Part shown: positions 9,167-17,547 of the stretch, one piece after another
How positions within the stretch are numbered: position 1 is the first letter of the stretch
How the letters are laid out: each line of letters opens with the position of its first letter
DNA from: Paenibacillus brasilensis
GTDB lineage: Bacteria; Bacillota; Bacilli; Paenibacillales; Paenibacillaceae
Direction of reading: 5' to 3'
DNA length: 64,000 nucleotides
Assembly: GCF_009363115.1 (NCBI RefSeq)
Contig: NZ_CP045298.1
Coordinates: 3,407,501-3,471,500, forward strand
Notes under the pieces: model-generated
The model's input: only the letters and a program-made list of their open reading frames with translations
Database searches by the model: none
Told to the model about the DNA's origin: nothing
Made by a program: the position numbers and the translations under genes

Positions 9167-9628
9167 TTATAGAATTTTTTCTTGGTAAGATTGCTCTTTT
9201 ACTTTTGAATCCTTAATTTCTGTTGCTGTAAGTAGTTTTTTTCTTTCTTCAAGCAGTTTTTCTAGTTGATCAATAACTTCTTTCTCGTTTTTTTCATGTT
9301 TCAACAATATTGCTACTAGATTAGGAATCGGAACATTATCCTCTTCTTCACGAAACTGACTAACAAATTGTTGAATTATGAGTTCTTTTTTCGATACAGC
9401 TGGTGTGTAACTGCGGGTTAAAACAGTGCCACTATATACAATGTCAGCAACTTTTATACAACCTTTCCCCAAAAGCTTCCTAATTACAGCCTGTACAGTA
9501 TTACTGCTTAGCGACTCATCTATCTTTGTAATGTCCGAGGCAACTAATGGCTTTTTACTTTTCCAAAAAATTCTCATTACATCCATTTCTCTTTCCGTTA
9601 ATGATAATGTACTTTTCGCTTTAGACAT
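9167..9628 (-). CDS. BlaI/MecI-family transcriptional repressor
   Basis: 153-residue winged-helix repressor. The N-terminal domain LSLTEREMDVMRIFWKSKKPL...SNTVQAVIRKLLGKGCI matches penicillinase-repressor family DNA-binding domains; the C-terminal half is a charged coiled coil (EKNEKEVIDQLEKLLEERKKL) suited to dimerisation. Classical BlaI is inactivated by proteolysis by the BlaR1 sensor, but no BlaR1 gene lies nearby. AAGGAGAAAAGGCAT precedes the ATG. It is divergent from the radical SAM operon with a 300-bp shared intergenic region, so it most likely controls the RiPP operon and not a beta-lactamase. Confidence 0.75.
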   Translation of the reverse strand: MSKAKSTLSLTEREMDVMRIFWKSKKPLVASDITKIDESLSSNTVQAVIRKLLGKGCIKVADIVYSGTVLTRSYTPAVSKKELIIQQFVSQFREEEDNVPIPNLVAILLKHEKNEKEVIDQLEKLLEERKKLLTATEIKDSKVKEQSYQEKIL

Positions 9629-9710
9629 ATGCCTTTTCTCCTTAAGATCATTTACTTAAATTTTATATTACATTGTTTTATTTACTATATCAATATATGT
9701 TAAATAATAA

Positions 9711-9752
9711 AATACAGTTAAGTATATAAATACAGTTAAGTATATAAATACA
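9711..9752. repeat. 18-bp tandem repeat in the BlaI/RiPP intergenic region
   Basis: AATACAGTTAAGTATATA occurs at 9711-9728 and exactly again at 9729-9746, followed by the first six bases of a third copy. The spacing suits a repeated protein-binding site between the divergent repressor and biosynthetic operon. Confidence 0.7.
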
Positions 9753-9822
9753 AACTTTAACCGGTATGTTTTGTTATATAGTTATCCAAAAAAATTGAAT
9801 ATCATAGATATTGTGTAAATGC

Positions 9823-9860
9823 TTGACATCAAAATCCCTTTGTGTTTTAATGACATTGTA
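9823..9860 (+). promoter_or_regulatory. Promoter of the radical SAM operon with candidate BlaI site
   Basis: TTGACA at 9823-9828 and TTTAAT at 9846-9851 are separated by exactly 17 bp. Overlapping the end of the -10 is TGACATTGTA (9851-9860); the core ACATTGT also occurs at 9670-9676 ahead of the repressor gene. BlaI/MecI operators are built on TACA/TGTA half-sites, so these are plausible but unproven sites. Confidence 0.55.
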
Positions 9861-9928
9861 ACAAAAATAATAACTCATTAAATTAATTAATTTTAAAATA
9901 AAATATGAAAGGTGGTAGGGATTTTATT

Positions 9929-11407
9929 ATGGCTAATAATCAACCGTTAATTCACCTGTTTTCAACATATAGATTTAAGTACATGTATGATGCCAACAAA
10001 AATCAGATCCTCAAAGTAGATGATGTAATTTTTGAATATCTTCAAGATTGCATGAGTAGTAAAGATTTTTATTCACATGCAGACTCAATCAAAGATGAAA
10101 TGTTTGTAAATTTTTATACACGCTCAAAAAATCAAGGTTTTTTTAACCCTCATAAAGTAAAGGAAGTTAAACATCCTGCCAGCGATATGATTCCGCATCT
10201 ATTATCAAAAGGATTGAATGGTGTAGCTTTACAAGTTACCCAAATGTGTAATCTTCGTTGTGAATATTGTCCATATAGCGGGCATTTATATGTTAACCGC
10301 CAGCATTCAGGAAAAAGAATGCCCTGGGAGACCGCTAAAAAAGCTATTGACTTTTATATAGCCCATTCTCCGAATTCTTACCATATTGGGCTTGCGTTTT
10401 ATGGCGGAGAGCCTTTGTTAGAATTTGAATTGATTAAGAAGTGCGTTAATTATATTGAAAATAAAGTCAATGATAAGAAAATTAGGTTTGATTTAACTAC
10501 TAATGCTACTTTACTTACCGATGAGATGATAGAGTTCTTTGTTAAACATGATTTCCAGCTCTTAATTAGTCTTGATGGCCCTGAAGAAATCCATAATCGC
10601 TTTCGAAAATTTGTCAATGGAAAAGGCTCTTTTCAAAAAGTCATACATAATGTTAGAAAGTATAAAGACAAACATCCAGATTATTTTAGCAATAAAGTTA
10701 TGTTCAATTCGGTCATTAATCCGGATAAAGCTGTTACATGTATATCTGATTTTTACGATTTGGATTCTACTTTTGCAGACGCTATTATTAATGCTTCTCC
10801 AGTCAGTGACAGTTCTCTAAAAGATGAAGCAAAAATATATTCAACTTCCGACTATAACAGGAGTATTCAATTTGAAAATTTCAAAGTCATTCTAAACCGA
10901 CTAGGTTTGTATGATGGTACTAATTTGCAACGCCCTAGCATTTTTACTGGAAATTATCAAAAAATTCGAGAGTTATCTAAAACTCTTCTTACTCCGCTAA
11001 AAAAATTGCCAGATTCATTTCACCCAGGGGGACCTTGCATACCTGGCCTAAAAAAATTTTTTATAAGTGTAGATGGAAAGTTTTTACCTTGTGAACGTGT
11101 TAATGAAAATTCTGCTGCAATGAGTATCGGGAATTTAGATGAAGGAATAAATTTTGAACAAATCGGTCAACTGATAAATGTAGGAAAGTTGACAGAAAAT
11201 AATTGTAAAAACTGTTGGGCTTTTCTTCACTGTTCACAATGTTGTGCTCAGTGTGAACAAGATGGGGAATTGTCTGCTGAATGTCGTTTAAAAAGATGCC
11301 GAATGATAAAGGAGAATGTCGAGTCCGATTTGCAAGCTTATTGCTTTTACAAAGAATTTGGATATGATTTTGGAATAGAAAAAACATACTATTTTAGTCG
11401 TTCTTAG
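9929..11407 (+). CDS. Radical SAM/SPASM peptide maturase, Cys-rich peptide type (CcpM-like)
   Basis: 492-residue radical SAM enzyme expected to modify the Cys-rich precursor encoded downstream. The N-terminal 80 residues (LIHLFSTYRFKYMYDANKN) look like a peptide-recognition region. The SAM-binding cluster motif CNLRCEYC is at residues 107-114, followed by GLAFYGGEPLLEF. The C-terminal SPASM region has many Cys (PCIPG, LPCERV, NCKNCWAFLHCSQCCAQC, CRLKRC) for auxiliary iron-sulfur clusters. The ATG at 9929 is favoured over 9905 because AAAGGTGG precedes it. Gene order matches the clostridial Cys-rich peptide (Clo7bot/CLI_3235) systems from memory. SPASM enzymes of this group often form thioether bonds; the chemistry here is inferred. 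Confidence 0.82.
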   Translation: MANNQPLIHLFSTYRFKYMYDANKNQILKVDDVIFEYLQDCMSSKDFYSHADSIKDEMFVNFYTRSKNQGFFNPHKVKEVKHPASDMIPHLLSKGLNGVALQVTQMCNLRCEYCPYSGHLYVNRQHSGKRMPWETAKKAIDFYIAHSPNSYHIGLAFYGGEPLLEFELIKKCVNYIENKVNDKKIRFDLTTNATLLTDEMIEFFVKHDFQLLISLDGPEEIHNRFRKFVNGKGSFQKVIHNVRKYKDKHPDYFSNKVMFNSVINPDKAVTCISDFYDLDSTFADAIINASPVSDSSLKDEAKIYSTSDYNRSIQFENFKVILNRLGLYDGTNLQRPSIFTGNYQKIRELSKTLLTPLKKLPDSFHPGGPCIPGLKKFFISVDGKFLPCERVNENSAAMSIGNLDEGINFEQIGQLINVGKLTENNCKNCWAFLHCSQCCAQCEQDGELSAECRLKRCRMIKENVESDLQAYCFYKEFGYDFGIEKTYYFSRS

Positions 11408-11419
11408 CGAGGTGAGAAT

Positions 11420-12499
11420 ATGAATCAGAAAGTTGTTGCATACCCGTTATCAGCTCATAATTTGGTTGTAATTCAAAATAGAAAACAATTAAAACAATTG
11501 GAGATTGTTGGGGCGGTTTCTGCCGAAATTTCAACAGATAAAAAAGATACCTTCTTTACAAATGAAAAGTCAATATCAAATGTTACTTTATATGATAATT
11601 TTGAAACAGCAATAAAAAATACTGATGCTGTGTTAATCTTGCCATTATCGAACTATGCCAATACTAATTTAGTCATCAGTAAAATAAAATACGCGCTTTC
11701 AAATAATAAGCGTGTGTTCTCTATGCAAAAATTTGACTCAGATACACTAAGTTCCTTAACTTCCTCCAGTAGCGATTTGTTTACCAGTCTACTGAATTTA
11801 GAATCGGTGAATACTGAAACTTTTTATGAGAAAGTAATTCACAGAATAGAAACACCTCTTGTTGTTGTAGCTGGTCTCTCCGATGAATGCGAGCTTCCTA
11901 ATCTTCAACTTCAACTAAGATCAAGGCTAAAGGAACTCGGGTATAAAGTTAGTCAAATAGGCAGTATGAATTATTCTGAGGCCTTTGGATTTCATTCTAT
12001 ACCGTCTTTTATGACAGATAATTTAATTACAGCAAGTGATAAAATCTATCGTTTCAATCGATTTGTTAAGGAAATTGAGGTCGCTGAGCAACCTGATATT
12101 ATGGTATTAGGACTACCAAACGCACTGTGTCCTTATAATAATAAATTCACTTTAGGATTCGGCATAATACCTTTCTACATTACTCAAGCCGTTGTTTCAG
12201 ATTACAGTATCATTGCTTTAAATTATGGCGAATACAATTCAGAGTTTATTGAAAATATGCGATCAGTACTTCGCTTTCGGTTTAATTTGGAACCAGATTG
12301 TATTCTTATGTCAGACATCCATATAGATTATAATGACATTGATAATTCAGGCAACACAAGACACTTTACTTGTGGTTCAGAGCAAGTAGATAAAGCCATA
12401 CAATGTTGTGAATATGAAATACTGAACCTCCACAAAGAAAGTGATTTAAATTCTTTAGTTGAACAACTTATTGAAAACTTATCTAACAACTATGTGTAG
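11420..12499 (+). CDS. Peptide-maturation system protein (TIGR04066-like)
   Basis: 359 residues, no transmembrane segment. It reads as a two-part protein: an N-terminal region (KVVAYPLSAHNLVVIQNRK...DAVLILPLSNYANTN) like a Rossmann-type partner, and a central segment (VVVAGLSDECELPNLQLQLRSRLKELGYKVSQIG) that resembles a nucleotide-binding fold without a Walker A loop. From memory this matches the TIGR04066 'peptide maturation system protein' that always accompanies CcpM-type radical SAM enzymes; its biochemical role is unknown. It starts 12 bp after the maturase stop behind GAGGTGAG, so the operon is tight. Confidence 0.6.
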   Translation: MNQKVVAYPLSAHNLVVIQNRKQLKQLEIVGAVSAEISTDKKDTFFTNEKSISNVTLYDNFETAIKNTDAVLILPLSNYANTNLVISKIKYALSNNKRVFSMQKFDSDTLSSLTSSSSDLFTSLLNLESVNTETFYEKVIHRIETPLVVVAGLSDECELPNLQLQLRSRLKELGYKVSQIGSMNYSEAFGFHSIPSFMTDNLITASDKIYRFNRFVKEIEVAEQPDIMVLGLPNALCPYNNKFTLGFGIIPFYITQAVVSDYSIIALNYGEYNSEFIENMRSVLRFRFNLEPDCILMSDIHIDYNDIDNSGNTRHFTCGSEQVDKAIQCCEYEILNLHKESDLNSLVEQLIENLSNNYV

Positions 12500-12511
12500 G
12501 GGGAAAAATAT

Positions 12512-12799
12512 ATGTATACGCTTGACCAAATAACCAAAAGCATTACTGACGCTTTTGAAAACCTACTTAATATTAAATTACTACCATCTCAAAATTATGT
12601 ACCGATTTTTTCGGATGAAATGGAAGTTTCCCCTTGGGCAGTAATTCATGTGATTGACCTTATCAACAAAAGGTACAATTTCATTTTTGATGTATCCGAT
12701 ATAGCTGCCAATCCGATATTTTCAATTGACGATTTTGCACAGTCCTTATATCGGCAGCTATTAAAGATAAATACAAAAAAAAGGGAGGTGCAAACATGA
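12512..12799 (+). CDS. Acyl-carrier-related peptide-maturation protein
   Basis: 95 residues, sized like an acyl carrier protein, with helices LDQITKSITDAFENLL and VIHVIDLINKRYNF. The position that holds the phosphopantetheine Ser in true carriers (D-S-L) reads here MEVSPWAVIHV, so pantetheinylation is doubtful. It fits the 'acyl carrier-related' proteins of Clo7bot-type systems and may act as an adaptor presenting the precursor. Its stop codon overlaps the start of the precursor gene (ATGA, 12796-12799), which couples translation of the two. Confidence 0.6.
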   Translation: MYTLDQITKSITDAFENLLNIKLLPSQNYVPIFSDEMEVSPWAVIHVIDLINKRYNFIFDVSDIAANPIFSIDDFAQSLYRQLLKINTKKREVQT

Positions 12800-12930
12800 A
12801 AAAACTCGGAAAGAAAATGGAAAAAGCGCAGTACACTGTTCAACAGTATAGTTGCACTTGCAACTGCGTTTGTTTCTCGGTTTGGCTTTCATCTTTGGCT
12901 ACCACCGCAGTATATAACAGCGCTCATTAA
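12796..12930 (+). CDS. Cys-rich RiPP precursor peptide (CLI_3235-like)
   Basis: 44-residue peptide, too short for ordinary gene calling. The leader MKKLGKKMEKAQYTVQQY resembles the KKLGKK...TVEAY leaders of clostridial Cys-rich precursors. The core begins SCTCNCVCF, four Cys alternating as C-x-C-x-C-x-C, followed by a hydrophobic tail SVWLSSLATTAVYNSAH. A strong ribosome site AAGGGAGGTG (12781-12790) lies 5 nt before the ATG, and the ATG overlaps the preceding stop. Alternating Cys suits thioether formation by the radical SAM enzyme. The linear core has only one Cys block, where clostridial relatives often have longer arrays. Confidence 0.8.
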   Translation: MKKLGKKMEKAQYTVQQYSCTCNCVCFSVWLSSLATTAVYNSAH

Positions 12931-12943
12931 AAGCATTAATCAT

Positions 12944-12979
12944 GCACTAACCAAAAGTCATATGACTTTTGGTTAGTGC
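12944..12979. promoter_or_regulatory. 36-bp perfect palindrome after the precursor gene
   Basis: Bases 12944-12961 (beginning GCACTAACCAAAAGTC) are the exact reverse complement of 12962-12979, with no unpaired spacer. It lies 13 bp past the precursor stop and ends 18 bp before the subtilase ATG. It lacks a T-run, so a partial terminator, attenuator or 3'-end stabiliser is more likely than a full terminator. This would give more precursor than protease and transporter mRNA. Confidence 0.75.
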
Positions 12980-12997
12980 TATATTAGGAGAAAACCA

Positions 12998-14482
12998 ATG
13001 ATTAAAGTTGCAATTATTGATGATGGGGTTGCAAAAAAATATCTCTGTGACACTCCCATCAAGTCATTTAAAATAGATCAGTATAATAACTTTCATGAAT
13101 GCGAATCAGAAAAAGAAATAAATCATGCAACTCAGTGTGCTCTTATAATAAAAAAATATTTTTCTCAAGTAAGCTTTACTAGCGTCAAGATAATTAGTAA
13201 TTCTGATTTCGGTTTAACTAGCTCGGACAAATTAATTGCTGGTATTTGGTTTGCATTTAATAATGGTGTTAGGATTATCCATTTTAGTCTAGGTAGTATT
13301 CATTTTCAAGAAAGAAAAAAATTGCTTTCCTGTATAAATTTTTTAACAGCTCATGGAGCTATTTTCATTTCACCAAGCAGTAACACGAATAACATTACTT
13401 TCCCAGCGGTGTTTTCGTCTGTAATAAGCGTAGAAACGTTAGATGTTGATCACGATATTATTGATACAAATTATTATATATATAATAACAGCTACAACTT
13501 TACTAACACAGATTTTGCTGCAAATTCAGTTCACCAAATCGGAGATTTATCAGATGGTCTATTATTTACTAAGCAAAGTAACAGCTTTGCTGCGCCTGTA
13601 ATAACCTCATATATTTGCAATATTATTAAAGAGAATCCTAATCTTACATTGTTGCAAATCAAACAGGCCCTCATGAAAATGGCCTTTAACTATACAGAAG
13701 GCATAGAATCGTCTAAGCAATATTTAGACTGGATTTCAGAAAGTATCATTATAACTAAACGGAGATTTCAGAACTATGATAACTTATATTATTTCTCAAT
13801 GAAAGAAATCATTACAACATCTGTTATATCTGAGACACTATTAGAAACGCTTAGTACAAAAAAATATTACTATGACACTATCATTGTAGAAACCGATGAA
13901 AATTGCGAAGAAGCAGTAAGGGAAGATATTGAAAAATTGATTCCCACCAATAAAAATATAGTTTATATAAGCAATGTGAAAAGTATCACTATTAATGTAC
14001 AATATCCATATTACATTTATACTCTCCCCTTATCATTTAATTGGTTAACATCTATGCCACCATGCTCATTTGAAATTGACGAACCACTAATTTGCATTAA
14101 TGTAGATAAAGTAACTATGGCTGCCCCCCTTATATGTTTATTGCAGCAACAGTTTGAAAATCAAAGCTATAATACATTAATACTTTCTGATATTTTGGAT
14201 ACATTTTATGTACAAAGCGATTATTTTCCTCCAGACTATTATGATAGTTACTATGAGCAAATATTATATTATATTGGATGCAAAGATAAATTAGGGCTTT
14301 ATGATTTAAATTTGATTTTTTTGCATAAGCCTCATAATACTTTTGCAAAGAAATGCGATATTGTACTGGATTTAGATATTCAAGACTCTATTTGCTGTTT
14401 TTCAATAAACAATTGTTCATATACAATGGATATAAATGATTTTTGTAATTTTTTAACAAGCCAATTTGATAAGGAGGAGTAG
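12998..14482 (+). CDS. S8 family subtilase, probable RiPP leader peptidase
   Basis: 494-residue serine protease. The triad can be read: Asp8 in VAIIDDGV, His43 in NHATQCA, Ser196 in SNSFAAP (usual family form GTSMAAP), with the oxyanion Asn near 129-131 (SPSSNTN). There is no signal peptide, so it would act in the cytoplasm. The catalytic domain is unusually compact and the C-terminal 270 residues are unrecognised. It sits between the precursor and the exporter, so leader removal before export is the likely role; this is inferred from context. AGGAGAAAACC precedes the ATG. Confidence 0.75.
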   Translation: MIKVAIIDDGVAKKYLCDTPIKSFKIDQYNNFHECESEKEINHATQCALIIKKYFSQVSFTSVKIISNSDFGLTSSDKLIAGIWFAFNNGVRIIHFSLGSIHFQERKKLLSCINFLTAHGAIFISPSSNTNNITFPAVFSSVISVETLDVDHDIIDTNYYIYNNSYNFTNTDFAANSVHQIGDLSDGLLFTKQSNSFAAPVITSYICNIIKENPNLTLLQIKQALMKMAFNYTEGIESSKQYLDWISESIIITKRRFQNYDNLYYFSMKEIITTSVISETLLETLSTKKYYYDTIIVETDENCEEAVREDIEKLIPTNKNIVYISNVKSITINVQYPYYIYTLPLSFNWLTSMPPCSFEIDEPLICINVDKVTMAAPLICLLQQQFENQSYNTLILSDILDTFYVQSDYFPPDYYDSYYEQILYYIGCKDKLGLYDLNLIFLHKPHNTFAKKCDIVLDLDIQDSICCFSINNCSYTMDINDFCNFLTSQFDKEE

Positions 14483-14483
14483 A

Positions 14484-16157
14484 ATGAAGAATAAATTTAA
14501 AACGGTAGTAAAACTCATTTCTCCGTATAAGAAAAAAGTAATTGCTATATTTGTTGTTTTCGCTTTAACGGCTATTATAACTATTGTAATTCCTCTACTT
14601 TCTAAAGATTTAATGGATAAAGGCTTTCTTGACAAACAATTAGCTACAATAATTACCTACACTATATTGATCTTCATACTTACTTTTTTTCACCAATTCA
14701 TGGAATTAATTAAAGAATACCTTCGAACTGACATTAAATCGAAAATTACAAATGATCTCTATAAACAAGCTGTTGATTGCCTGCTCAACGTGAAAATAAA
14801 TAGAATCGAAGGAAGCTCTTTGCGTATATATAATGATTTAGATATTGATATAAAATCGATCTCATCTATTGCAGATGATTCAGTTTTTTTTGTCATAACA
14901 CAGGTTTTTACTATGTTGGGTGGAATTATTGGATTATTTATCATTAACTATAAATTAGCTATTTTAGCCCTGTTTCTTATTCCAATAAAATATCTATTCA
15001 TTAAAATTTATTCTAATATTAGAGAAAAATCGGCCAATGATGTGATTAGATCAAAAAGCTCTTTGGCAAATTGGTTTAGCGACTTTTTAGATGGATTAAA
15101 AGATATTAGATTATTAAATTTGCAGCAACAAATATCTAATAAATTCAGAGCAACAGTAACTAAATATATTTTTAGCAATAGAAAATTTGAAATGGTAACT
15201 ACTTATAATGTCACAACAGATAGAATATTCATCGAAGCTTTTAATACCCTAATTTACATAGTAGGTGCTCTATTATACTTAAAAGGTGAAATTTCTGTTG
15301 GCGGTGTTTTTTCTTTTATTACATATTTAGTATATATTTCAAGCCCAATGTCAGCGATTATGAATTTGAGATTTATGATTTCTGGAATTGTACCATCAAT
15401 CAACAGATACTATGACTTTTTGAATATGCAAAAAGAAACAAGTGGAAACCTCAAAATTGATCATAAGTGTGAACAACATCCAGTCATAGAGTTTCAAAAT
15501 GTCTCTTTTAGTTACACAAATAATCAACATTCATTACAGATAAAAGATTGCAATATTAAAATTGATAGGGAGAGCAAAGTTGGAATTTGGGGCAAAAATG
15601 GCTCCGGCAAGTCAACTTTAATTAACCTGCTCTTACGTTTTTATGAGCCTGCCTGTGGTTCTATATTGTTAAATGGGATTGATATTGCAGAATATGATAT
15701 TGAAAACTATCGAGGCAATTTTTCTGTGGTCACACAAAATATATTCTTGTTTGAAGAAAGTCTTGAATACAACATATTTTTGGATGGAGAGCCAGACAAT
15801 TCAATAGTTATGACCTTAAACTTACAAGAATTAATTCATGAGAAAGGTTTTAAATACCAATCTCACATAGATGGAACCAATCTTTCTGGAGGACAAAAAC
15901 AAAAAATTGCTTTAGCTAGGGCATTATACCTGAATAAACCTATATTCATTTTTGATGAACCAACTTCTAGTCTCGATGCCGATTCCCAATTGCAATTTAA
16001 TCATATTTTAAAATCTCATCTACATAATAAAACGGTTATTTTAATTTCACATAACTACGAAACCCTTAAAAACTGTGATATTATAATCCAATTAGAACAG
16101 GGAAAAATAATTGCTTTAGGATCTCCCCAAATGCTAAACTATCTTAATATAAATTAA
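14484..16157 (+). CDS. ABC transporter, fused permease and ATPase (peptide exporter)
   Basis: 557-residue half-transporter. About six membrane helices fill residues 1-310; the ATPase follows with Walker A GKNGSGKST, signature LSGGQKQKIALARAL and Walker B IFIFDEPTSS. There is no N-terminal C39 peptidase domain, consistent with a separate subtilase removing the leader. The ATG at 14484 is 1 bp after the subtilase stop behind AAGGAGGAG; an upstream TTG at 14466 is not needed. It is the last cargo gene before the right IS arm and probably exports the mature peptide and gives self-protection. Confidence 0.88.
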   Translation: MKNKFKTVVKLISPYKKKVIAIFVVFALTAIITIVIPLLSKDLMDKGFLDKQLATIITYTILIFILTFFHQFMELIKEYLRTDIKSKITNDLYKQAVDCLLNVKINRIEGSSLRIYNDLDIDIKSISSIADDSVFFVITQVFTMLGGIIGLFIINYKLAILALFLIPIKYLFIKIYSNIREKSANDVIRSKSSLANWFSDFLDGLKDIRLLNLQQQISNKFRATVTKYIFSNRKFEMVTTYNVTTDRIFIEAFNTLIYIVGALLYLKGEISVGGVFSFITYLVYISSPMSAIMNLRFMISGIVPSINRYYDFLNMQKETSGNLKIDHKCEQHPVIEFQNVSFSYTNNQHSLQIKDCNIKIDRESKVGIWGKNGSGKSTLINLLLRFYEPACGSILLNGIDIAEYDIENYRGNFSVVTQNIFLFEESLEYNIFLDGEPDNSIVMTLNLQELIHEKGFKYQSHIDGTNLSGGQKQKIALARALYLNKPIFIFDEPTSSLDADSQLQFNHILKSHLHNKTVILISHNYETLKNCDIIIQLEQGKIIALGSPQMLNYLNIN

Positions 16158-16162
16158 CACAA

Positions 16163-17409
16163 CACGCCTGTTGAATAACCAGAATAAGTAACTCAATTCA
16201 TGAAACAAGAGGTACACTGAAGAAGAACGCGCTGAATCTGAATCAGCCATTCAACAGGTAAGTTTTGAAGAAGAAATAGACGAGAAAATCGCGCAAAGGA
16301 AAGAACGGCATGTTGGGGCCATGAAGTCTGAGCAGCAACAAATAGCCAATTGAGCAGGACATAGACGATTAGAGCACAGAATAATTGCCCTAGACCGCAT
16401 TTTCAGTCGTACCAAACAGCGTTGGGATATTCAAATGTTGCTTGATCCAACGAAAGAAGACTTCAATCTGCCATCGAGCCTTATAGATCTGTGCGATTTG
16501 TTCTGCGGTCACCTGCATTAAATCGGTAACCACCCGAATTTCCCGACCTTCAAAATCCCGAAACATCACCACACGATGACGTTGTGTGGAACGACACTGA
16601 GGGGTTCCCAACTGGCAAGTGATATCCCGAATGACGGATGAATCTGGCTTCGTAAGGCGACGTAGCGCATGAGGCTTTTCCAAATGGACGTTGTCGCGAA
16701 GCCGAATGACAAACAATTGTCCATGGGTTTTGAAGTGATCCAGACGCTCCAGTTTCCCATAAGCACGGTCCATCACCAAAATGTAGTCCGGTTGAGCCAA
16801 CGCTTCACTCATGGGGCCATCATGCTTGGAGCCCAGCGTTTCGACCACCTGAAGGGGTTGCCCATTTTCTGCTCGTAAAGCGACATGAAGTTTAATACCT
16901 GCACGCTCCCCGGGATAAGGAGCCCAAGGCAAACGCGTTTTTCCCACCGTCATCGTGGTTGAACCGATGAGTAATAATTCTTTGGGGAAAGTCAGTTTCC
17001 GACGTGCTTCCCGGTTACATTTGCAAACAAGTAGATGGAAAAGTTCCTTAAATACGGAAAACGGGACTTCGGCGGCTTTGGTTGAAAAGCGTGAGTAGTG
17101 GACGACAGGCAAGCCACAGAGAGCCGCATAATCTACGCTGGATCGATAGCTACCCCATTGTTCCAACGCAGCCATGCACCAGTATTGGAGTAAATGGTAC
17201 ACCGTAAACTTGCGGGCTTTGTCTTCATAACCTATTAACTTCACAACCCTTTGAACTTCTTCAGGAGTCAGCATGGATTGAAGGATAGATGTAATCGTGA
17301 TAGAATTTTTCATGAGATCGTCTTCTTTCGGATTCGTTTGGATGGTACCAACGATTCTACAGAAAAGACGATCTTTTTTCTACCATTTTGTGGTTATTCA
17401 ACAGGCGTG
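16163..17409 (-). mobile_element. IS4-family insertion sequence, copy 2 (right arm of composite transposon)
   Basis: 1247 bp with ends CACGCCTGTTGAATAACC on both sides in inverted orientation. It is nearly identical to copy 3 (58699-59946) but one base shorter. Its outer flank carries the CTTTTAGAT repeat shared with the left end of copy 1; its inner flank carries no match. Confidence 0.88.
16193..17313 (-). pseudogene. IS4-family transposase, inactivated
   Basis: The reading frame begins MKNSITITSILQSML like copy 3 but is disabled twice. The first catalytic Asp (LLLIDSTTM in copies 1 and 3) is Gly here (LLLIGSTTM), and one A is missing near 16390 (GCCCTAG instead of GCCCATAG), which gives a stop right after TLFGTTENAV at about residue 307. 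Without the first Asp and the C-terminal 65 residues it cannot catalyse transposition. Confidence 0.88.
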
Positions 17410-17547
17410 CTTTTAGATTCAGCTTATATATTAAAATTCATATGGCAAATCTACTATTCTCTCATGTTTTGAAATCGCTTTCTAATTTAGAGGATACGAG
17501 GTATGATAAGGGTATTATTGGAAAAATTGAAGGAGGAAATTAGGGAG

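Larger units (their letters stand above)
7645..17409. mobile_element. Composite transposon carrying a RiPP biosynthesis cluster
   Basis: Two IS4-family copies in inverted orientation (7645-8892 and 16163-17409) enclose seven AT-rich genes. The 9 bp just outside the left end (CTTTTAGAT, 7636-7644) recur exactly just outside the right end (17410-17418), whereas neither IS has a matching repeat on its inner side. This is the footprint of the whole 9.8-kb unit having moved as one block. The unoccupied site would join 7644 to 17419 between the PD-(D/E)XK gene and a GDSL hydrolase gene. The left IS has an intact transposase; the right one is dead (see its entry). Confidence 0.85.

Noticed and set aside
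9167..9628. BlaI-like gene considered as part of a beta-lactam resistance cassette
   Set aside because: No beta-lactamase, BlaR1 or PBP gene lies in the transposon; the divergent partner is a RiPP operon.
12944..12979. 36-bp palindrome as a simple rho-independent terminator
   Set aside because: There is no T-run on either strand and the operon continues 18 bp later on the same strand.
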